DNA of 57,279 nucleotides, taken from the NCBI GenBank assembly GCA_029936965.1, contig JAPYRG010000003.1, positions 95,417 to 152,695 on the forward strand, written 5' to 3'. The notes under the pieces are model-generated. The model was not told where the DNA came from and ran no database searches. It worked only from the letters and a program-made list of their open reading frames with translations. The translations under genes and the position numbers were made by a program. The DNA comes from Fidelibacterota bacterium. Its GTDB lineage: Bacteria > Fidelibacterota > Marinisomatia > Marinisomatales > TCS55. The stretch's first letter is position 1; each line of letters starts with the position of its first letter. This document shows positions 46,628 through 54,439 of this stretch, piece after piece.

Positions 46628-47965
46628 TTAAATAAATTTTGTTACACCAGGAATAGGAATAGGGTATTTACCGTGTTTATCTGGATAAACAGGCGCACTA
46701 TCTTCAAATGAAGTCAAATTGTTGGGTACAATATTTAAATTAGATGACAATGCTTCATCCCACGTAATTTTCTGCCCTGAATAAGTAGCCATTCTTCCTA
46801 ATATTGCTGTCAGCGTACTATTTACTCCCCTTTGAAAATCTTTATATAAATATTCACCTTCCTTTATTGCTGCAAAAAGCTCATTGTGCTCCTGCTGATA
46901 TGGGTTAATATCATTTTCACCATCATGTAAATATAATTTTCTACCACGATGAGATTGTATTAAACCGTAATTACCACTATGGACATGAATATTCCCTTGC
47001 GATCCTTGGAAAACTTCATCTACTCGATTCATGCATCCAGGTTGATGGCGGCATTGGCTAGAAATTACTTGTCCTTTTGGATATGTAAATTCCACAAAAT
47101 GATGATCAAAAATTTGTCCATTATCTTTTCCATTCCTTATTTCTCTTCCGCCCATTCCTTGAGCAGAAATAGGCGTAGCTCCAATAAACCAATTAGCAAC
47201 ATCTAGATTGTGAATGTGCTGTTCTACAATATGATCTCCGCATAACCAATTAAAATAATACCAATTACGCATCTGGTACTCTAATTCAGTTTGATGTGGA
47301 TTACGTGGTCGTACCCAAACGCCTGCTCCATTCCAGTAAACTTGACCAGAAATAATTCTTCCAACAGATCCTCTACCAATAAGTTTTTTAACCTTACGAT
47401 ACGAACGTTGATAGTGTCTTTGTAAACCAACAACTACATTCAATTTTTTCTTTATAGCAAGTTTCCCTGCATCTATGACTTTCTTTATCCCAACAATATC
47501 AGTTGCTACAGGTTTTTCCATAAACACATGTTTATTATTTTCCACAGCATAAGTAAAATGTTGCGGTCGGAAACCTGGAGGTGTTGTTAGAATAACAACA
47601 TCAGCCATATCTATTGCTTTCTTATATGCATCAAACCCTATGAAACTTGTTTCTTTTAATACGGATAACTGCTCAGAATCGCCATATTTTTCTACAAGTG
47701 AATCCAAACACGATTGCGTCTGATCTTTGAAAACATCTGCTATTGCTACTAATCTAACATCGCGATCCGAAGCAATAGCCTGTATAGCTGCTCCTGTACC
47801 TCTTCCTCCACATCCAACAAGCGCTACTTTTATTTCTCCATCCCATGAATTATATTTTTTTGTAGTCGCAGATAGTTTATTAAATATGATTCCTGCAGCT
47901 GCAATTTTAGCTGAGTTTCCCAAAAATTTTCTCCTATTTATTGTATGATTTTGTTGTTTTTTCAT
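46628..47965 (-). CDS. Tat-exported Gfo/Idh/MocA family oxidoreductase
   Basis: The protein has 445 residues with a Tat signal (INRRKFLGNSAKIAAAG), a Rossmann NAD-binding site VALVGCGGRGTG, the conserved EKPVATDIVG and the C-terminal alpha/beta domain. Exported members of this family carry their cofactor and act on sugars or glycosides, for example as 3-dehydrogenases. With the TIM-barrel gene 17 bases after it, it is probably part of a periplasmic sugar pathway. Substrate is unknown. Confidence 0.9.
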   Translation of the reverse strand: MKKQQNHTINRRKFLGNSAKIAAAGIIFNKLSATTKKYNSWDGEIKVALVGCGGRGTGAAIQAIASDRDVRLVAIADVFKDQTQSCLDSLVEKYGDSEQLSVLKETSFIGFDAYKKAIDMADVVILTTPPGFRPQHFTYAVENNKHVFMEKPVATDIVGIKKVIDAGKLAIKKKLNVVVGLQRHYQRSYRKVKKLIGRGSVGRIISGQVYWNGAGVWVRPRNPHQTELEYQMRNWYYFNWLCGDHIVEQHIHNLDVANWFIGATPISAQGMGGREIRNGKDNGQIFDHHFVEFTYPKGQVISSQCRHQPGCMNRVDEVFQGSQGNIHVHSGNYGLIQSHRGRKLYLHDGENDINPYQQEHNELFAAIKEGEYLYKDFQRGVNSTLTAILGRMATYSGQKITWDEALSSNLNIVPNNLTSFEDSAPVYPDKHGKYPIPIPGVTKFI

Positions 47966-47968
47966 ATT

Positions 47969-48925
47969 TTAATATTCCTTTATAGGTTTAATCCAATATT
48001 TTTCTAACTCATTTTTATTGGCTATAGATTTGGGCCTAATAATTCTAAATCCTACATGTACAGCATCTGTATGCCACCATAAGCTCTTTGGGGACTGGGG
48101 ATCTCTTCTTTTCCATAATTCCTTTGAATAGCCTCTCGCTGCTGAGCGCAACCTTGCTGGACTATCTTTAAATGAACCTCCACGAACTACGCGAGGATAT
48201 AATCTTTCCGCAAATTGTACTGGATCAATTTGTACATTATTATTAACAGAATATCCTTGTGAATTATAATAATCTAATACCCACTCTGCGGCATTACCAT
48301 GCATATCATATATACCTAAGGCATTTGGTTCTTTTAATCCTCCTTTATGTAATTTTCCATCACTATTTTTTTTATACCATGCATACCGTTTAATTGATAT
48401 GCTTGCCTTGCCAAATGAATAAGATTCTTCTGATCCTGCGCGACACGCATACTCCCATTCCACCTCGGTAGGCAACCTGTAAAAATTCCCTGTTTTTGCA
48501 GTTAGCCATTTACAAAATTGTGAGGCAGCATACTGAGTAACATTTATAACAGGATGACCTGGCTGATTATAATTTTCATAGGGCATTGTTGCTCCAGATA
48601 TAGCATCAATATCCATATTATACTTTTCATTATCTACTAATAATGAATCAATATTTCTAAGTAAAAATAATTCGTATAAATCCCAGGAAACTTCTAATGA
48701 ACTTATCCAGTAATCGCTTACGAAGACTTGATGTGTTGGTCCTTCATCTTCACGTCTTCTTTTTTCTGATTCAAGGCTTCCCATCCTAAATTCTCCTCCA
48801 GAAACAGGAATCATTCGAATACTTTGATCTGTACCAATTAATGTTTCATCATATTCCACAAATTTTGAATTATCTATTTGAGCAAATAAGATGGAAACAA
48901 ATATTAGAAATGGAAATCTATCCAA
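47969..48925 (-). CDS. SUMF1/FGE-domain secreted protein
   Basis: The 318-residue protein has a signal peptide and a formylglycine-generating-enzyme-type fold: VSGGEFRMGS, YRLPTEVEWEYACRAGS, MHGNAAEWVLDYY, RVVRGGSFKDS and the end VGFRIIRP. The Cys pair that follows RGGS in true FGE (as in LCHxxYC) is missing here, so it is unlikely to mature sulfatases; no sulfatase is in the window. The start is TTG at 48925 with no strong ribosome binding site. It precedes the Gfo/Idh gene by 3 bases and probably belongs to the same operon. Confidence 0.85.
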   Translation of the reverse strand: MDRFPFLIFVSILFAQIDNSKFVEYDETLIGTDQSIRMIPVSGGEFRMGSLESEKRRREDEGPTHQVFVSDYWISSLEVSWDLYELFLLRNIDSLLVDNEKYNMDIDAISGATMPYENYNQPGHPVINVTQYAASQFCKWLTAKTGNFYRLPTEVEWEYACRAGSEESYSFGKASISIKRYAWYKKNSDGKLHKGGLKEPNALGIYDMHGNAAEWVLDYYNSQGYSVNNNVQIDPVQFAERLYPRVVRGGSFKDSPARLRSAARGYSKELWKRRDPQSPKSLWWHTDAVHVGFRIIRPKSIANKNELEKYWIKPIKEY

Positions 48926-48933
48926 ATTGATAA

Positions 48934-49659
48934 TTAAAATAACTTTGGAATAAGCATCCCTGTTTTCTGTTTATACTCTTTCCATTCAGGATAACGAGAC
49001 ATGGAAGCTTCTTTCTGTAAAATATTGACCAAGAATACTCCAATCCAAACCCAAGCCAAAATAGCCCATGGAATCCAATGTTGAACTATCATCGCATACG
49101 ATGCATAAAGCATAATCTCTCCAAGATAATTTGGATGCCGAATATATTTAAATAAGCCTTCCTTAATAAGTCCCTGATGATATTTTAATGTATAATATTT
49201 CTGACAATCAGCTACCATCATAATTACAACACCTAAAGTGTGTATACTGATTGCAGCTGTTAATATTGGAATACTTGCCATTTTTTGATCTGGTCCCAAT
49301 ATTCCTGAAATTAAAAGGAATGGGAAAACCCAGTAAAGACCCAACACTAATATAAATGCCATAAGTCCACCGCCAACAGTTACCTTTTTTTTCCAACTTC
49401 TATCAGGAAATGCAAAATGTTTTAACATCCAGCAAAAACCATACATTCCATGTAAAGCTAGATAAACACTTGCGGATACAGAAAAATTTTGATAAAAATT
49501 CATTAATAATAGTATGTAAAAAAAAGTACCAGTTTTTTGGAAATTAATGACCCACGATAATTTTAATATTTGTGGACCTCCAAGAAATCTTTCAGTCATA
49601 AAACTTGTAAAACGAGCCCAATGAAACCATAATGGTACATTCGATTGCTTCTCATTCAT
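48934..49659 (-). CDS. Membrane methyltransferase-like protein (DUF1295/isoprenylcysteine methyltransferase family)
   Basis: The 241-residue protein has about six hydrophobic segments and the family signature FKYIRHPNYLGEIMLYA near residue 170, with a conserved EWKEYKQKTGMLIP at the end. It belongs to the ICMT/PEMT/DUF1295 steroid-reductase-like group, so methyl transfer to a lipid or reduction of a lipid double bond are both possible. A very good ribosome binding site (AAGGAGG) lies seven bases before the ATG. Confidence 0.82.
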   Translation of the reverse strand: MNEKQSNVPLWFHWARFTSFMTERFLGGPQILKLSWVINFQKTGTFFYILLLMNFYQNFSVSASVYLALHGMYGFCWMLKHFAFPDRSWKKKVTVGGGLMAFILVLGLYWVFPFLLISGILGPDQKMASIPILTAAISIHTLGVVIMMVADCQKYYTLKYHQGLIKEGLFKYIRHPNYLGEIMLYASYAMIVQHWIPWAILAWVWIGVFLVNILQKEASMSRYPEWKEYKQKTGMLIPKLF

Positions 49660-49718
49660 AATGTCCTCCTTAATATTGGATTATGATAGTAACAATTTAT
49701 TAAAATATTCTCACTCTA

Positions 49719-50465
49719 TCAGTTGAGATTCTCATCAGAAAAAGGGTTGTTTGGGTGAACCATGGGTACGAAACGCACCGGTATAATAGTTTTTTCATTT
49801 ATATTTGAATCCGATGTTTTTGAAATGACTTTTAGTTCCTGCCAATATTTACCAACAGGAATTACTAGTTTTCCTCCAGTTTTTAATTGTTTAATAAGCG
49901 CCTCTGGTATTGTATCGGGCGCTGCAGTTACGATTATACAATCAAATGGTGCTTCAGTAGGCCATCCTTTGTATCCATCTCCCCAACGTACATACACATT
50001 ATGTATCTCTAATTCTTGCAATACTTTTTTTGCTTGTACAGCAAGAGATTTTACTATTTCAATTGTGTATACTTTATTAGATAATAATGATAGTATAGCA
50101 GATTGATAACCAGAACCTGTGCCAATCTCTAAAACTTTTTCTTTACCAGATAAACTCAATAATTCAGTCATAAGAGCAACAATATATGGTTGTGAAATTG
50201 TCTGGCCTTCACCTATAGGTAACGGACTATCATCATACGCATAAAGGACCATATCAGTAGGTACAAATTTATGTCGTGGGGTGTTACTTAATACATCCAA
50301 AACTTTTGGATCTACTATACCACGATCTTTAATCTGCTTTTTCACCATCGTTTGTGCAGCAATTTTCCAATCGGAAGGAAAATCATTGTTATTATTCTGA
50401 TCTGCATTTCCAAACAAAGGTAAAACTAATATGGTAAATGATTGTATTAATAATTTTACCTTCAT
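49719..50465 (-). CDS. pcm: Exported protein-L-isoaspartate O-methyltransferase
   Basis: PCMT repairs isoaspartyl residues using SAM. Motifs are PRHKFVP, IGEGQTISQPYIVALM, the SAM site VLEIGTGSGYQSAIL, DGYKGWP and FDCIIVTAAPD. Unlike cytosolic PCMT it carries a hydrophobic N-terminal extension ending LPLFGNA, probably a signal peptide, so it should act in the periplasm; SAM supply there is unexplained. The 248 residues include this extension. It lies 15 bases after the SDR gene. Confidence 0.9.
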   Translation of the reverse strand: MKVKLLIQSFTILVLPLFGNADQNNNNDFPSDWKIAAQTMVKKQIKDRGIVDPKVLDVLSNTPRHKFVPTDMVLYAYDDSPLPIGEGQTISQPYIVALMTELLSLSGKEKVLEIGTGSGYQSAILSLLSNKVYTIEIVKSLAVQAKKVLQELEIHNVYVRWGDGYKGWPTEAPFDCIIVTAAPDTIPEALIKQLKTGGKLVIPVGKYWQELKVISKTSDSNINEKTIIPVRFVPMVHPNNPFSDENLN

Positions 50466-50480
50466 AGAATAAAAAAACTA

Positions 50481-51251
50481 TTATTTAATTGCTGAATTAA
50501 TTTCCTCTATGAAACTATCCTGTAGTTTTTGCATTCCTTCTATCCACCCTTCATAATCTGCAGCTTTAAATTGAATGTATTCCCTGACTTGTTTATGAGG
50601 GGTAACCAAAAACTGATCATTTTCAATTGCTTCTAATGTATCATTTGCAACAACCTCAGGTTCAATCATTCCATCTATTCCAGCAACGCCAGCTCCTTGT
50701 GCAGTCATTGCTGTTCGTACAGCTTGTGGGCAGATACACGATACCCCAATTCCATCCTTTCCATATGTAATCTTCAACCATTCAGCCAAACTAACAACCG
50801 CATGCTTGGTTACTGAATACGTAACTGAACCTAGCTGTGATAATAGACCAGCAGCGGAAGCTGTAAAAACGAAATGACCTGATCCACGATCTAACATCTG
50901 TTGAAGCACATGTCGGACACCATATATATGCGACATGAGGTTTGTATCAATCATTTTGCGCCACTGTTCATTGCTAAGTTTTAAAAAATCTTCATATGCC
51001 CCAATACCTACATTTGAACAATATATATCTATATCGTGTTCACATGCATTAATCATCTTTTTTACATCTTCTTCTTTAGTAACATCCGTTGTAATTGCTG
51101 TACCATTGATTTTATCTGCTACATCTTTCACTCCATCTGTATTGATATCTGAAACAATAATATTTTTGGCGCTCGCATTATAAAAAGCAATCGCAAGAGC
51201 TTCACCAATTCCACTGGCAGCCCCTGTTATAATAACATTTGTATTTTTTAT
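50481..51251 (-). CDS. Short-chain dehydrogenase/reductase with a non-ATG start
   Basis: The frame contains a full classical SDR: TGAASGIG cofactor loop, the CSNVGIG segment (NAG-equivalent), catalytic Ser in FTASAAG and YxxxK in YSVTKHAVV. The first ATG/GTG/TTG candidate (GTG 51131) is inside the fold and would delete the TGxxxGIG loop. The open frame runs upstream to a stop at 51288-51290, but no ATG, GTG or TTG lies between that stop and the loop. I place the start at ATA 51251 (IKNTNVIITG) because it is where homologues have Met; ATA 51260 is the other candidate. The 256 residues match the family. Substrate is unknown. Confidence 0.7.
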   Translation of the reverse strand: MKNTNVIITGAASGIGEALAIAFYNASAKNIIVSDINTDGVKDVADKINGTAITTDVTKEEDVKKMINACEHDIDIYCSNVGIGAYEDFLKLSNEQWRKMIDTNLMSHIYGVRHVLQQMLDRGSGHFVFTASAAGLLSQLGSVTYSVTKHAVVSLAEWLKITYGKDGIGVSCICPQAVRTAMTAQGAGVAGIDGMIEPEVVANDTLEAIENDQFLVTPHKQVREYIQFKAADYEGWIEGMQKLQDSFIEEINSAIK

Positions 51252-51301
51252 TTGGATTATGGACCTTAAATAATATTTGTTATTGGATTATGAAGCTTTT
51301 A

Positions 51302-51784
51302 TTAATCTTCATCTAATATTTTATTAGGCTGATAATCCATTGCTTTTAATGCAACGCTTTTAAAGCCCACATTGGATCCATGTTCCCCAACATTGAGTCT
51401 TTCCAAAGATGATTTAAACGGAAATCCTTTTGCCCAAGTTCTTGAATAACCTTTTTCCTTGGATATAAATGCTTGATCATGAATTTCTATGCGATATTTA
51501 AACTTTGGATTGTATGCAATAAGAGCTATTCTATCTTCTACTTTTGAATTATCATATCTATAAGCGCCCCGATGCTTACCTAAATTAACTTCCCAAATTA
51601 AATATCCTTCTTCATATAATTCCATCGTAATAGGTAATGGGGCTCCCGTAATCTCTGAACGGTTGTAGTCATCATCTTTAAATAAACATGATGTTATTTC
51701 CACAGAGTACATTTGCTTTCGCTGTAAAATTTGATCACAGGAGAAAAAGGATAAGCAAGTAATAAGTACTAAGGTTTTTCTCAT
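51302..51784 (-). CDS. Small lipoprotein of unknown function
   Basis: The 160-residue protein begins MRKTLVLITCLSFFSCDQ, a lipoprotein signal with Cys at about residue 16. The mature part is beta-rich with no recognised domain (LYEEGYLIWEVNLGKHRGAY; VEDRIALIAYNPKFKYRIEI). It lies one base after the SCP2-like gene's stop codon and 11 bases before the stop upstream of the SDR frame. A partner role for its lipid-related neighbours is only a guess. Confidence 0.65.
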   Translation of the reverse strand: MRKTLVLITCLSFFSCDQILQRKQMYSVEITSCLFKDDDYNRSEITGAPLPITMELYEEGYLIWEVNLGKHRGAYRYDNSKVEDRIALIAYNPKFKYRIEIHDQAFISKEKGYSRTWAKGFPFKSSLERLNVGEHGSNVGFKSVALKAMDYQPNKILDED

Positions 51785-51785
51785 T

Positions 51786-52079
51786 CTAAAATAAAGTTTG
51801 AAGTTTCATTGCAACGCTCATATCTCCAGACACTTGAATCTGTCCGCCCATAAAAGCTGCCATTGGGTTTAATTCTCCAGATAACATTGATTCAAAATCA
51901 TCAAGACTCATATCTATAGTACATTGAGTTTCAGAATCATCTGTTGATACTACATTGGAATCGCCTGTGCCATTAATTACAATCTGGGAATCTCCAAAGT
52001 TAAATTTTATACTTGCACCCATTGGGCTTGTGTTGCCAGCCATCTCTGATACCTTTGTAATTATATTTTCTAAACTCAT
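51786..52079 (-). CDS. SCP2-like sterol carrier domain protein
   Basis: From ATG 52079 the protein has 97 residues and the SCP2 pattern: SIKFNFGDSQIVINGTGD, TQCTIDMSLDDFESMLSGE and the C-terminal AAFMGGQIQVSGDMSVAMKL. The longer open frame to 52139 adds residues unlike the family; AGGAG lies about ten bases before ATG 52079. SCP2 domains bind hydrophobic lipids. It heads a minus-strand run with a lipoprotein and an SDR. Confidence 0.8.
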   Translation of the reverse strand: MSLENIITKVSEMAGNTSPMGASIKFNFGDSQIVINGTGDSNVVSTDDSETQCTIDMSLDDFESMLSGELNPMAAFMGGQIQVSGDMSVAMKLQTLF

Positions 52080-52198
52080 CGGTAATATACTCCTAAAATT
52101 TATTGCAAAAGGTATGTTACGATTAGCAAATTTGTACATAAATTGTCATTATTCAAATTATTTAGACGATCAAATAATTAGAATTGAAAAGGAAAATC

Positions 52199-53020
52199 AT
52201 GAAAAAATTCATTCTATCTACATTTTTACTAATAACTATGATCGTAGTTAGTTGTGAAGATGATGAATCTACCGTTGAAGCACCAACTGCAAGGTTCACT
52301 TACATCGTACATCAAGATGACGGGTTAATTATTAATTTTACAAATTCATCATTAAATGCCGACATATATATCTGGGACTTTGGTGATGGTTCGTCTTCAG
52401 CAGAATTGAATCCAAATCATACGTATGAAGCTAGTGGAACATATACTGTAAGTTTGACTGCAACAAATTCTGGGGGATCTGATGTGGCTTCTGAAGAAAT
52501 TGAAGTCACAGGTGCTTTAACATATGCCGATCTTGTGGATACTTGGAAAGTGGCTCCGGAAGCTGGTGCATTAGCTGTAGGGCCAACCCAGGGTGATGGA
52601 AGTTGGTGGTCATTATCTGAAGCTGACGTTACAACAAGGTCATGTTTCATGGATGACAAATATACGTTAGGAAGTGATGGCTCATTCTTCATTGCAATGG
52701 ATGGCGAAACTTGGCTGGAAGCAGCCTTTCAAGGAGTGGATTCTGATCAGTGTGGTACACCTGTTGCACCTCATGATGGCTCTGGCTCATACACATATGA
52801 ATCAAATGCTTTTGATGCTACTCTAACTTTATCTGGTGAGGGTGCCTTTATGGGTTTACCTAAAGCCAATAATAATGGTGAGCTTCCAAACACTGATGTT
52901 CCAACATCAATCACCTATACAATTACTGAGTTTGTCAGAGATGGTGCTGGCAAAAGACTTGTTTTAGATATTGAATGTGATTTTGGTCTTTGGTGGCGTT
53001 TTACGTTTGTTTCACAATAA
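52199..53020 (+). CDS. PKD-domain lipoprotein, probable surface glycan-binding protein
   Basis: The 273-residue lipoprotein starts MKKFILSTFLL with lipobox VVSC. A PKD domain follows (about 30-110; IYIWDFGDGSSS, NPNHTYEASGTYTVSLTAT). The C-terminal domain (about 115-273) has WKVAPEAGALAVGPTQGDG, GSWWSL and TRSCFMDDKYTL. These resemble PKD-linked domains found next to laminarinases in marine Bacteroidota, so beta-glucan binding is a reasonable guess. ATG 52199 is preceded by AAGGA. Its base composition is visibly richer in G and C than its neighbours. It is followed by a long perfect hairpin. Confidence 0.78.
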   Translation: MKKFILSTFLLITMIVVSCEDDESTVEAPTARFTYIVHQDDGLIINFTNSSLNADIYIWDFGDGSSSAELNPNHTYEASGTYTVSLTATNSGGSDVASEEIEVTGALTYADLVDTWKVAPEAGALAVGPTQGDGSWWSLSEADVTTRSCFMDDKYTLGSDGSFFIAMDGETWLEAAFQGVDSDQCGTPVAPHDGSGSYTYESNAFDATLTLSGEGAFMGLPKANNNGELPNTDVPTSITYTITEFVRDGAGKRLVLDIECDFGLWWRFTFVSQ

Positions 53021-53029
53021 ATTCATACC

Positions 53030-53071
53030 GATAATATTAGGCGGCTGAACAATCAGCCGCCTAATATTATC
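53030..53071. terminator. Long perfect hairpin after the PKD lipoprotein gene
   Basis: A 19-base perfect inverted repeat (stem with GGCGGCTGA, loop ACAA) lies 10 bases after the stop at 53020 and 68 bases before the GH16 gene. There is no T run on either side, so it is a terminator candidate without the usual tail, or a 3' stabilising structure. Confidence 0.55.
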
Positions 53072-53138
53072 AAATCAATCTTGATATTTTTCATACTATA
53101 AAACACAATCTAAAGGCAAAGAATAATTAACTTTAAAT

Positions 53139-54311
53139 ATGGAATTTCTAAGAAAATTCTTAATCACATCTATTGTATTTCCTTTTTTTTCATGTAATAA
53201 TGATACCAAGGATAGCCCCCCTAGCGTATATATAGAAAGTGTTCAAGTAGAAGAAGGAAATACAAATAATAATCTTGAAATAACTTTAACGTTGTCTAAT
53301 GCTGTTGATTATGACCTTTCTGTGGATGTGCGTACTGTAGATGGAACGGCGATGAAAGATAAAGATTATACTGATTTATACGAAATAATTGTCTTTTCTG
53401 CTGGGCAAGAACAGTCCTCATTTAATATTGAGATTCTTGGTGATGATACTCCGGAGGATAATGAAATATTTTCAATTAGACTTGAAAATCCATATAATGT
53501 AACCATAGAAAATAATATAGCTACGGTTACGATCATTAATGATGATGAGCATATTTTTTCTATCCCGGAAACTGGCTATTCCACTCCCGAAACATATGAA
53601 GGCATGAATTTAGTGTGGAGCGACGAATTTGATGGATCTACTATTAACATGAATAACTGGATATTTGAGATTGGTACAGGAAATTGGGGGTGGGGAAATA
53701 ATGAATTACAATATTATCAAGAAGATAATTCAAGTATAATTGAAGGGAATCTTGTGATTGAAGCAAGAAGACAAACACTAGACAATAGTAATTATACATC
53801 TTCCCGATTAATTACAAGAGGGAAGCAATCTTTTCGATACGGTCGTGTGGATATACGCGCAGTTATGCCGGAAGGTCAAGGAATATGGCCAGCCTTATGG
53901 ATGCTAGGGAGCAATCATCAACAAGTTGGTTGGCCTGCGTGTGGTGAAATTGATATTATGGAAATGATAGGCGGTGGCGATGGAAGAGATAATGTGCTTC
54001 GAGGAACTGCACATTGGAATCAAGGAGGTACCGTATCGCATGGTCAAGGATATACACATGAATCTAACTTAAGCGAAGAATATCATGTGTATTCCATTAT
54101 GTGGGATGAACAAAATATACGCTGGTATTTTGATGATATAAACTTCAACACCATGGATATAACACCAGCGGAATTAAGTGCGTTTCATAATAATTTCTAT
54201 TTTATAATGAATGTTGCGGTTGGTGGGGAATGGCCAGGTAGCCCGGATAATACAACTTTTTTCCCTCAATGGATGATCGTTGATTATATACGAGTATTCC
54301 AAGAAAACTAA
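53139..54311 (+). CDS. Lipoprotein endo-beta-glucanase, Calx-beta plus GH16 domains
   Basis: The 390-residue protein has a lipobox FFSC, a Calx-beta domain (about 27-140; SVYIESVQVEEGNTNNN, DDTPEDNEIFSIRLE, VTIINDDEH) and a GH16 catalytic domain from about 160 (LVWSDEFDGSTINMNNW). The catalytic ExDxxE motif is complete: GEIDIMEM with Glu270, Asp272 and Glu275. PEGQGIWPALWML and the final DYIRVFQ are family signatures. GH16 of this type cleaves beta-1,3- or mixed beta-1,3/1,4-glucans such as laminarin; the exact substrate is inferred. It is probably exposed on the cell surface. Confidence 0.9.
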   Translation: MEFLRKFLITSIVFPFFSCNNDTKDSPPSVYIESVQVEEGNTNNNLEITLTLSNAVDYDLSVDVRTVDGTAMKDKDYTDLYEIIVFSAGQEQSSFNIEILGDDTPEDNEIFSIRLENPYNVTIENNIATVTIINDDEHIFSIPETGYSTPETYEGMNLVWSDEFDGSTINMNNWIFEIGTGNWGWGNNELQYYQEDNSSIIEGNLVIEARRQTLDNSNYTSSRLITRGKQSFRYGRVDIRAVMPEGQGIWPALWMLGSNHQQVGWPACGEIDIMEMIGGGDGRDNVLRGTAHWNQGGTVSHGQGYTHESNLSEEYHVYSIMWDEQNIRWYFDDINFNTMDITPAELSAFHNNFYFIMNVAVGGEWPGSPDNTTFFPQWMIVDYIRVFQEN

Positions 54312-54439
54312 TTAAAGCTTTTTTTCTATTAATTCAATCCAATTAATTTTTTCATATTATCTATGTAATCAATAATTGTTTTTTTTTATATAGATTGAGA
54401 CGTAAAATATATGAATTAATAGCTATAAAGGATTTAATC

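Noticed and set aside
47969-48925. Sulfatase-activating formylglycine enzyme
   Set aside because: The catalytic Cys pair is absent and no sulfatase gene is in the window.
50481-51131. SDR starting at GTG 51131, as a truncated gene
   Set aside because: The same frame upstream encodes the complete TGxxxGIG cofactor loop, so the gene is not truncated.
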